This document shows positions 1 to 5,954 of a DNA stretch of 17,310 bases, in pieces. Source of the stretch: Bacteroidales bacterium (GTDB taxonomy: Bacteria; Bacteroidota; Bacteroidia; Bacteroidales; Muribaculaceae). The stretch is taken from assembly GCA_004554255.1 (NCBI GenBank), contig SFNC01000035.1:1-17310 (forward strand), read 5' to 3'. Numbering within the stretch: position 1 is the stretch's first letter; each line of letters starts with the position of its first letter. The position numbers were made by a program, and so were the translations under genes. Below the pieces are notes generated by a model. That model made no database searches and was not told the DNA's origin. It saw only the letters and a list, made by a program, of their open reading frames with translations.

Positions 1-77
1 CTGTTTACGTACTTTATTTCAGGATAAAGCTCATCTAACCGCTTTGCGAACCCCTCTACATCATAATGACAGACGGA
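1..77 (-). other. Coding-like tail in frame with the MBOAT fragment, function unknown
   Basis: Directly beyond the TAG that ends the MBOAT fragment, the same minus-strand frame stays open to the window edge and reads SVCHYDVEGFAKRLDELYPE followed by IKYVN. The charged, helix-like composition looks like real protein rather than random translation, but it does not resemble the membrane-helical sequence expected next in an MBOAT protein. It may be the start of what is left of a different gene. I do not recognise the family, and 25 residues are too few to assign one. Confidence 0.3.
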
Positions 78-263
78 CTAGTACTTCAGGATGAAAGTAT
101 ATGGAATGTTCCACTGCGCATATAAGCCATACGATACAAGCAGAAGGAAATAGTTGGTAATTCGTTTGCCATACTTACCACTGCTTTTAAATTGGCTTAA
201 AGCCCAATAGATGACGAAAATTAGTGGAAACAGCCAAATAAACTGGAATGAATTGAAAATCAT
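78..263 (-). pseudogene. Truncated N-terminus of an MBOAT family O-acyltransferase
   Basis: The 61 residues begin MIFNSFQFIWLFPLIFVIYW and continue to NYFLLLVSYGLYAQWN. This is the characteristic opening of membrane-bound O-acyltransferases of the alginate/poly-saccharide acetylation type (AlgI/DltB-like): a first hydrophobic helix (about residues 7-23), a short basic linker, then a second helix with the LLLVSYGLYAQWN signature (about 40-52). Full proteins are about 450-500 residues with many helices and a catalytic histidine; here a TAG stops the frame at residue 62. What follows in frame is not membrane-like, so this looks like a deletion or rearrangement junction rather than a point mutation. 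The family normally transfers acyl groups to cell-surface polysaccharides. A promoter-like -7 element sits about 55 bases upstream, so the remnant may still be transcribed. No catalytic residues are present, so no activity is expected. Confidence 0.7.
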
Positions 264-317
264 ATATGAATCTTCGTGCAGAATGCGATAGAAAGCTTAT
301 TATGGGGAATTAGTTTG

Positions 318-345
318 CAAATTTAGGGATAATTTTCTAATTATC
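318..345 (-). promoter_or_regulatory. Promoter -7 element and adjacent palindrome for the MBOAT fragment
   Basis: On the minus strand, TAAATTTG at 318-325 matches the Bacteroidetes -7 consensus TAnnTTTG. Immediately upstream is a perfect 7-bp inverted repeat, GATAATT (328-334) and AATTATC (339-345), with a 4-base loop. It occupies the space between the -7 and the expected -33, where a repressor could block polymerase. No clear -33 TTTG is visible. The operator role is inference. Confidence 0.4.
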
Positions 346-407
346 GTTATGCGAGATATTTATTGTGGAACCGTCACTTAGTTTGTGCAGAAAAAGTGGC
401 GCGGATG

Positions 408-438
408 TTTGGAATATGAAGTTTTTGAATTAACTTTG
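408..438 (+). promoter_or_regulatory. Promoter for the DUF1015 gene
   Basis: A -33 TTTG (408-411) is followed after 19 bases by TAACTTTG (431-438), an exact match to the Bacteroidetes housekeeping promoter pattern. The start codon is 46 bases further on at 485. This is among the clearest promoters in the window. Confidence 0.8.
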
Positions 439-484
439 TAATCCACGAAACGCATACAAATAACCACGTAAACCTAATACCATT

Positions 485-1729
485 ATGGCAAAAGTGAAAC
501 CATTCCGGGGGATACGTCCTCCAAAAGAATTGATTGAAAAGGTGGCTTCGCGGCCCTATGATGTGCTGAATTCCGATGAGGCCCGCGCTGAAGCCGGCGA
601 CAACGAAATGTCGCTTTACCATATCATAAAGCCGGAAATAGATTTCCCACAGGGCACCGATGAGCACTCGCCGCAGGTCTATGACAAGGCGGTGGAGAAT
701 TTCCGCCGTTTCCGCGACAAGGGATGGCTGGTGCAGGATCCACGCGAGCGCTATTATATATACGCCCAGACAATGGATGGCCGCACGCAGTATGGTATTG
801 TTGTGGCTGCCAATGTCCACGATTATGTAAACGGGGTGATTAAAAAACACGAGCTTACACGCCGCGACAAGGAGGATGACCGTATGCTCCACGTTAAGGT
901 CAATAATGCCAACATCGAGCCGGTGTTCCTCGCCTTCCCCGATAATGCTCGTCTGCAGAAGATTATTGACACGGTTTCGGCCGGGAAGCCGGAATATGAC
1001 TTTGTGGCTGAGGATGGCTTCGGTCACCGATTCTGGATTGTGGACGATCCTGAAATGGAAGCTGCAATCACCGAGGAATTTGCCCGGATGCCGCATCTGT
1101 ATATCGCCGACGGTCATCACCGGTCGGCCGCTGCAGCCCGCGTGGGGCTTGAAAAAGCGGAGTCAGATCCCAGTCATACCGGTGATGAGGAATATAACTA
1201 TTTTATGGCTGTTGCTTTTCCCGCTTCGCATCTTCGGATTATCGACTATAATCGCGTGGTTCGCGATCTCAATGGATTGTCAGCGGAAGAGTTCCTTGCC
1301 CGTCTTGAAAAGGATTTCATCGTGAAAGATATGGGCACTGAAATTTACCATCCCGACCGCCTTCATAATTTCTCGCTCTATCTTGGCGGCCGCTGGTATT
1401 CGCTTACCGCGCGTGAAGGACGCTACAACGATGCCGACCCTATCGGTGTGCTTGATGTGACAATTTCCTCCGACCTTATCCTTCGCGACATTCTGGGCAT
1501 CACCGACCTGCGCAGCGATAAGCGTATCGACTTCGTTGGTGGCATTCGCGGCCTCGGCGAGTTGAAGCGCCGTGTCGATTCCGGAGAAATGGCTATGGCT
1601 CTGGCGCTCTATCCCGTGTCGATGAAGCAGCTGATGGACATAGCCGATACAGGCAACATAATGCCTCCAAAAACCACCTGGTTTGAGCCGAAACTTCGCT
1701 CCGGCCTCGTGATACATTCGCTCGATTGA
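485..1729 (+). CDS. DUF1015 family protein
   Basis: The 414-residue product has the usual length and opening of the DUF1015 (COG4198) family: AKVKPFRGIRPP, then ASRPYDVLNSDEAR. Its most conserved block is LYIADGHHRSAAAAR, with DGHHR at residues 209-213, followed by MAVAFPASHLRIIDYNRVV. No signal peptide or membrane helix is seen, so it should be cytoplasmic. The biochemical role of the family is not established. The DGHHR motif resembles the active-site loop of ParB-fold free-serine kinases such as SerK, and in Bacteroides relatives the gene often sits beside serA/serC. A link to serine phosphorylation is therefore a reasonable inference, not shown here. The gene has its own strong promoter and no serA/serC neighbours in this window. 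The ATG at 485 gives the expected N-terminus; a 71-base gap separates it from the next gene on the same strand. Confidence 0.85.
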   Translation: MAKVKPFRGIRPPKELIEKVASRPYDVLNSDEARAEAGDNEMSLYHIIKPEIDFPQGTDEHSPQVYDKAVENFRRFRDKGWLVQDPRERYYIYAQTMDGRTQYGIVVAANVHDYVNGVIKKHELTRRDKEDDRMLHVKVNNANIEPVFLAFPDNARLQKIIDTVSAGKPEYDFVAEDGFGHRFWIVDDPEMEAAITEEFARMPHLYIADGHHRSAAAARVGLEKAESDPSHTGDEEYNYFMAVAFPASHLRIIDYNRVVRDLNGLSAEEFLARLEKDFIVKDMGTEIYHPDRLHNFSLYLGGRWYSLTAREGRYNDADPIGVLDVTISSDLILRDILGITDLRSDKRIDFVGGIRGLGELKRRVDSGEMAMALALYPVSMKQLMDIADTGNIMPPKTTWFEPKLRSGLVIHSLD

Positions 1730-1773
1730 TTCCCGACTCATATAGTGAACCACGTCGGCACGGTGATTGTTGT

Positions 1774-1795
1774 AAAAGATAAAATAAATCTTTTG
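1774..1795 (+). promoter_or_regulatory. Inverted repeat and possible -7 just upstream of the bile salt hydrolase-like gene
   Basis: AAAAGAT (1774-1780) and ATCTTTT (1788-1794) form a 7-bp inverted repeat with a 7-base A-rich loop, ending six bases before the ATG at 1801. The right arm runs into TTTTG, which resembles the end of a Bacteroidetes -7 element but lacks correctly spaced TA. It could be a degenerate promoter, an operator, or a hairpin that limits translation. No strong terminator separates the DUF1015 gene from this site, so read-through is also possible. Confidence 0.3.
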
Positions 1796-1800
1796 CAACT

Positions 1801-2883
1801 ATGAATAATTTGAGAAAAACCGTGCTGAGCGTGGTTGCTTTATTTGCCGGAATGCCTTTCATTACTGAGGATGCTCAGGGATGTACTCGTGTAACTTATG
1901 TGGGCGATAGCGCTGTGGTGACAGGCCGTACGCTCGATTGGCGCACACCTATACCTACTAATCTGTATGTCTATCCCCGAGGAGTGCGCCGCGCATCGTT
2001 CGACGACCCTGCAAAGTCAATAAATTGGGTATCCAAATATGGAAGCGTGGTGTCGGTAGGCTATGACTGCGGTGTCAACGAAGGTTTGAACGAAAAAGGG
2101 CTTGTTTGTAATCTGCTTTATCTCCCCGGCACATATTATGCCAAGCCGGGCGACCCCCGGCCTTATATGTCGACATCGCTTTGGGCCGCTTATGTGCTCG
2201 ATAATTTTGCCAATACCGATGAGGCTGTAGAGGCTCTGAGCCGTGATGAATTCCAGATTAATGCCCCTGCAATGCCGGGCGGCTCTGCCACTACCCTGCA
2301 TATGGCCATCTCCGACGCTTCGGGTATGAGCGCCATTCTGGAATATATCGACGGAAAGCTGGAAATCCATAAAGGCGCGGAATATCACGTGCTCACGAAT
2401 GCTCCGCAGTATTCTCAGCAGCTTGCCATAAGCGAGTATTGGAAAACAGTGGGCGGAATGCATATGCTTCCGGGCACCAACCGCAGCCAGGATCGCTTCG
2501 CACGTGCATCATTCTATCTGAGCGTCCTGCCGAAGAACGCCAGCCATAAGACCGCGCTTGCAGGTGTGTTCGGCATCATTGGTAATTGCGCCGTGCCTAC
2601 AGGCATTTCCACTCCCGACCAGCCCGAAATATCCACTACTCAGTGGCGTTCGGTAAGCGATCAGTTGGAGCGCGTTTATTATTTCAAACAGACCGAAACA
2701 CCAGCTATTCTCTGGATTGACCTTAAGGAGTTTGACCTCAAGCCCGGAGCACCTATAATGAAACTCGATGTTGCCGGCAGCAATAAAATACTTGTCGGAA
2801 ACGTTAAAAATGAAATGAAGCGTACGAAAGGGTTTACCCCGATGTATCAGCTTACCGAAGAAATTATAAAAGCTTTCAGCTAA
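1801..2883 (+). CDS. Exported choloylglycine hydrolase family protein (bile salt hydrolase / penicillin V acylase type)
   Basis: This 360-residue Ntn hydrolase cleaves linear C-N amide bonds. The family includes bile salt hydrolases, which remove glycine or taurine from bile acids, penicillin V acylases and some N-acyl-homoserine-lactone acylases. A signal peptide (about 1-27, ending AQG) precedes Cys28. Cleavage there would expose the cysteine as the catalytic N-terminal nucleophile, so the enzyme should mature in the periplasm. The other expected residues are present: Arg43 and Asp46 in GRTLDW, the NEGLNEKGL segment (93-101), Asn200 in VLTNAPQY, and the WRSVSDQLERVYYF block (282-295) with Arg283. 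Length and motif order match the Gram-negative branch. The gut setting favours a bile salt hydrolase, but sequence reading alone cannot fix the substrate. The stop codon lies in a 24-bp tandem duplication. The YcxB-like gene begins 27 bases later and is probably cotranscribed. Confidence 0.85.
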   Translation: MNNLRKTVLSVVALFAGMPFITEDAQGCTRVTYVGDSAVVTGRTLDWRTPIPTNLYVYPRGVRRASFDDPAKSINWVSKYGSVVSVGYDCGVNEGLNEKGLVCNLLYLPGTYYAKPGDPRPYMSTSLWAAYVLDNFANTDEAVEALSRDEFQINAPAMPGGSATTLHMAISDASGMSAILEYIDGKLEIHKGAEYHVLTNAPQYSQQLAISEYWKTVGGMHMLPGTNRSQDRFARASFYLSVLPKNASHKTALAGVFGIIGNCAVPTGISTPDQPEISTTQWRSVSDQLERVYYFKQTETPAILWIDLKEFDLKPGAPIMKLDVAGSNKILVGNVKNEMKRTKGFTPMYQLTEEIIKAFS

Positions 2884-2912
2884 CTTGTCATAAAAGCTTT
2901 CAGCTAACTTGT
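2866..2912 (+). repeat. 24-bp tandem duplication spanning a stop codon and the next start codon
   Basis: The 23 bases 2866-2888 recur exactly at 2890-2912, with one base between them (period 24). The unit starts ATAAAAGCTTTCAGC and contains the TAA stop of the hydrolase gene. The second copy repeats that stop and its last two bases begin the GTG start of the following gene. Because 24 is a multiple of three, the extra copy keeps frame: read-through of the first stop would repeat the last residues and meet a second TAA. Confidence 0.95.
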
Positions 2913-3447
2913 GAAATCTATTCTCGCCACCAGGCGTTATACACTTTCGCCCTCTGTCAGTGCCCGTCAGACTATTGTCCGACGGGCCGGGCGCTATATA
3001 GCGGTGGCGCTTCTTCCGGTGGCGGCGCTACTGTTTGCCGGCATCGGCTATGATAGCCGTATGCTTTATCTTGCGGCTATACTGCTGTTTATACTATATC
3101 CCACCCTGATGCTTTTCGGATGGTTTCGGCTGCTCTCCAATCCCTGGGCTGTGGCTGCAATGTATCCCCACATTGTAGAAATATTCGATGATAAAACCAT
3201 CCGTGTGAGCTATTTTGCTATAGAGAACACCGATGGCAAGGAGCATACCGGGAAGGTTCCCCCTGCCATAGAAATATCGCCGGAGGATATCAAGCGCTGC
3301 TATATCTGGAGAGATTATGTGGTGATTGAGGATAAAATGGCTCACGATTTTATCATTCCCTTCTCAGCCTTTGCCGATAGAGCTGACCTGGTGGCGTTTA
3401 TCCGAGTTTTCGATGCGTTTTTCAACGACGGAAAAGCAAACTTTTGA
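2911..3447 (+). CDS. YcxB-like membrane protein with two N-terminal helices
   Basis: The 178-residue product has a short basic N-terminal segment, two hydrophobic helices (about 28-45 and 51-70), then a soluble domain of about 100 residues. That domain resembles the YcxB-like C-terminal domain: a beta-rich part with IRVSYFAIEN, an EISPEDIKRCYIWRDYVVIE segment, and a final IPFSAFADRADLVAFIRVF helix. Proteins of this type have no established function. Translation starts at GTG; the next methionine (residue 51) would remove the first helix, so GTG is the better choice. The start codon lies at the right end of a 24-bp duplication that also covers the upstream stop, and the 27-base spacing suggests cotranscription with the hydrolase gene. 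No terminator is evident after it; the rho promoter begins nine bases past the stop. Confidence 0.75.
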   Translation: MKSILATRRYTLSPSVSARQTIVRRAGRYIAVALLPVAALLFAGIGYDSRMLYLAAILLFILYPTLMLFGWFRLLSNPWAVAAMYPHIVEIFDDKTIRVSYFAIENTDGKEHTGKVPPAIEISPEDIKRCYIWRDYVVIEDKMAHDFIIPFSAFADRADLVAFIRVFDAFFNDGKANF

Positions 3448-3455
3448 CAAAATAA

Positions 3456-3486
3456 TTTGTTAATTTGGTAAGAATGCGTAACTTTG
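3456..3486 (+). promoter_or_regulatory. Promoter of rho
   Basis: TTTG at 3456-3459, a 19-base spacer and TAACTTTG at 3479-3486 form an exact Bacteroidetes promoter. It begins only nine bases after the stop of the YcxB-like gene. Transcription should start near 3493, giving a leader of about 185 bases before the rho ATG. A small hairpin, ACAAA (3447-3451) and TTTGT (3456-3460), overlaps the -33 element. Confidence 0.8.
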
Positions 3487-3497
3487 CAGCGTAAAAT

Positions 3498-3679
3498 ATG
3501 CCGCAGGACTGTTGCGCGGCATTGCAAATCTGCTTCTGTTTAGCTATTTTGCTCTCTCCCTCCCCAATTTACCAAGCTATTTTCCCTAAGTATTTTATTT
3601 ATTCATTAAGTTTCTACCCGTTGACGGCTGTTTATGTTTATGTGCACTGCCGCTTCGTGTGAAATATCTCTGAAGATAT
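3498..3679 (+). promoter_or_regulatory. Long structured, G-poor leader of rho
   Basis: Three elements are visible. A 7-bp hairpin, ATGCCGC (3498-3504) and GCGGCAT (3516-3522), comes first. Next is a pyrimidine-rich tract, about 3531-3610, in which I count 7 G and 20 C in 80 bases, including CTCTCTCCCTCCCC. Last is a hairpin ATATCT-CTGA-AGATAT (3664-3679) that ends on the base before the ATG. A C-rich, G-poor, unstructured RNA is what Rho itself binds, so autoregulation by premature termination, as known for Escherichia coli rho, is a plausible inference. No open frame of note occupies the leader. Confidence 0.5.
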
Positions 3680-5827
3680 ATGTATAATATCTCCGATTTG
3701 GAAGAAATGACTGAAGAGCAACTTCGGTCGATTCTGAATGATATGGGCATAAAGAAATTTGCCTCTTCCGACAAACAGTCAGTTATTTACAAGATTATCG
3801 ACCAGCAGGCGATTGATTTGTCGGCTGCCGCTCCTGAAGTCACTGAAAAGAAGCGTGGCCGCAAGCCCAAGGCTGAGAAGCCGGCTGCTGAGGCTGCAGC
3901 AGATGTGGCCAAGGAGCCTCGTAAACGTGGCCGTAAACCTAAGAATCAGAATGTCGTTCAGGAATCTGCTGCTCCTGTTGCTGATGCTGCTGTAGCTGAG
4001 ACTGTAGCAGCGCCTGCGGTAGCCGAAGCGCCCAAACGCCGCGGACGCAAACCTAAAGTGCAGCCTGCTGCAGAGCTTCCGGAGCTTGAAGCCGCACCCG
4101 TGGAGAATGCTCTTCCTGCCGCGGAGCCTGAACGAAAGACTGACGCTCCTGATGTAGCTCTCCCTGCTGCCTCCACAGCTGATGTGGCGGCAGATACACA
4201 GTTCCCCGCGCCTGTAGCTGAGGGTGGATTCAATCCCCGCCAGCCAGTGCAGAATGGCCCCAGGGTGTTCACTCCCCGTCAGAAAGTCAACAAGGGTCAG
4301 CCCCGGAATCCACTCCAGGGTTTTCTCCCTCAGCAAAAGAATAAGAAAAACTATAATCCCGAGCAGCTTCAGCAGCCTCAGCTTGAGCAAGCCAATGGCG
4401 AAGAAGTAGCTGCGCAGCCCGAAGGACAGCAGCCTCAGCAGCCCCGCAAGAATCCTCCCGGAGTATTCGGCCGCAACGTCGACGAATCGTTCGGTTCATT
4501 CTTCCCTCGTATGGGTGGAGGCAGAAGTTTCAAGCCCCGTTCGGCTGAAGAGCGCGAAGCAGCGGTTGCTCCCGCGCAAGTAAATGCTCCGATTATGATC
4601 GGCGACCCCAATCAGATGGCACAGCAGGCCGAGATGAAGGGGAAAAAGGGAAAGAAGGCCAAATTGGCCGCCAAGCAGGCTGCCGCCCAGCTTCCGGCAT
4701 TTGATTTCGGCGATTTCCTCCAGACCTCGGGAGTGCTTGAAGTGGCTCCGGAAGGGTTTGGTTATCTTCGTTCAAGCGATTTCAATTATATGCCGTCGCC
4801 CGACGATGTGCTTGTTTCGCACCAGCAGATAAAGCAATACGGCCTCAAGACCGGCGATGTGGTGGAGTGCGAGATCGCACCTCCTGCTATCGGCGACAAA
4901 TATTTCCCGATGACAAAAGTGCTCCAGGTTAATGGCCGTACTCCGGAATTTATCCGCGACCGTGTGCCCTTCGAGCATCTTACTCCGCTGTTCCCCGACG
5001 AGAAATTTGATCTCACCGGCGGACGCACCACCAACAATATCTCTACCCGCGTGGTGGATATGTTCTCGCCCATCGGCAAAGGTCAGCGCGCCTTGATTGT
5101 GGCTCCTCCTAAAACAGGTAAGACTATTCTCCTGAAGGATATTGCCAATGCCATCGCAGAGAATCACCCCGAGGTGTATATAATGATTCTGCTGATTGAC
5201 GAACGTCCCGAGGAGGTGACCGATATGAGCCGTTCGGTAAATGCCGAGGTGATTGCATCTACTTTCGACGAGCCGGCCGACCGCCATGTGAAAATCGCCG
5301 GCATTGTACTTGAAAAGGCAAAACGAATGGTGGAATGTGGGCATGATGTAGTGATTCTGCTTGACTCCATCACCCGTCTGGCCAGAGCTTATAATACCGC
5401 TCAGCCCGCATCCGGTAAAATCCTGTCGGGTGGTGTTGATGCCAACGCCCTGCAGAAACCCAAGCGCTTCTTCGGTGCTGCACGTAATATCGAAGGTGGC
5501 GGTTCGCTTACCATTATCGCTACTGCTCTGACCGAGACCTCGTCGAAGATGGATGAAGTGATTTTCGAGGAGTTCAAGGGTACCGGCAATATGGAGCTGC
5601 AGCTCGACCGCAAGCTCTCCAACAAGCGTATTTTCCCCGCTGTCGACATCACCGCATCCTCTACACGTCGCGACGATCTGCTTCTGCGCGAAGAGACTCT
5701 CAACCGTATGTGGATTCTTCGCCGCTTCCTTTCCGACCGCAATTCCATCGAAGCAATGGAGTTTATCAAAGAACGTATGGAGCGCACTTCCGACAACGAC
5801 GAACTGCTCCGCACTATGGGCGACTAA
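3680..5827 (+). CDS. rho: Transcription termination factor Rho with long disordered insert
   Basis: Rho is a hexameric RNA-dependent ATPase/translocase that releases untranslated RNA from RNA polymerase. This one is 715 residues, against 419 in Escherichia coli. Order: an N-terminal Rho_N helical domain (about 1-45); a low-complexity insert (about 46-340) first rich in Ala, Pro and Glu, then in Gln, Asn, Pro and Arg; the cold-shock-like RNA-binding domain (about 342-420); and the RecA-type motor (about 425-715). In the motor are Walker A APPKTGKT (475-482), the Walker B region DVVILLDSITRLARAYN (556-572), and the Q/R-loop region GGVDANALQKPKRFFGAARN (584-603). The insert contains three RGRKPK motifs (59-64, 83-88, 121-126) like AT-hooks. 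Bacteroides thetaiotaomicron Rho has a comparable disordered region reported to drive phase separation. The core is intact, so a functional Rho is expected. It ends at a strong terminator shared with ftsH. Confidence 0.97.
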   Translation: MYNISDLEEMTEEQLRSILNDMGIKKFASSDKQSVIYKIIDQQAIDLSAAAPEVTEKKRGRKPKAEKPAAEAAADVAKEPRKRGRKPKNQNVVQESAAPVADAAVAETVAAPAVAEAPKRRGRKPKVQPAAELPELEAAPVENALPAAEPERKTDAPDVALPAASTADVAADTQFPAPVAEGGFNPRQPVQNGPRVFTPRQKVNKGQPRNPLQGFLPQQKNKKNYNPEQLQQPQLEQANGEEVAAQPEGQQPQQPRKNPPGVFGRNVDESFGSFFPRMGGGRSFKPRSAEEREAAVAPAQVNAPIMIGDPNQMAQQAEMKGKKGKKAKLAAKQAAAQLPAFDFGDFLQTSGVLEVAPEGFGYLRSSDFNYMPSPDDVLVSHQQIKQYGLKTGDVVECEIAPPAIGDKYFPMTKVLQVNGRTPEFIRDRVPFEHLTPLFPDEKFDLTGGRTTNNISTRVVDMFSPIGKGQRALIVAPPKTGKTILLKDIANAIAENHPEVYIMILLIDERPEEVTDMSRSVNAEVIASTFDEPADRHVKIAGIVLEKAKRMVECGHDVVILLDSITRLARAYNTAQPASGKILSGGVDANALQKPKRFFGAARNIEGGGSLTIIATALTETSSKMDEVIFEEFKGTGNMELQLDRKLSNKRIFPAVDITASSTRRDDLLLREETLNRMWILRRFLSDRNSIEAMEFIKERMERTSDNDELLRTMGD

Positions 5828-5882
5828 CCGCCCGGCGTGCCTGTTCAGCTACAGCACATAGATGCCTGACCGGCATATATAC

Positions 5883-5916
5883 AAAAAATCCCGCGATGTT
5901 TGTCGCGGGATTTTTT
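5883..5916. terminator. Bidirectional intrinsic terminator between rho and ftsH
   Basis: A perfect 14-bp inverted repeat, AAAAAATCCCGCGA (5883-5896) and TCGCGGGATTTTTT (5903-5916), encloses a 6-base loop. It has a GC core and T-runs in both directions, so it can end rho on the plus strand and ftsH on the minus strand. Confidence 0.95.
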
Positions 5917-5954
5917 ATGGTCTAATAGGTTTGTCGGTAATACTTGCCCGACCT

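Noticed and set aside
78..80. Programmed read-through of the TAG ending the MBOAT fragment
   Set aside because: The downstream residues do not continue the MBOAT family, and there is no recognisable recoding structure.
374..1120. 248-codon open frame on the minus strand opposite the DUF1015 gene
   Set aside because: It is wholly antisense to a recognised gene apart from its tail, has no family resemblance, and overlaps the plus-strand promoter.
3779..4390. Open frames opposite or alongside the low-complexity part of rho
   Set aside because: Ser/Arg/Leu-rich products arise from repetitive Ala/Pro/Gln codons read in other frames; the rho frame is continuous with its conserved motor.
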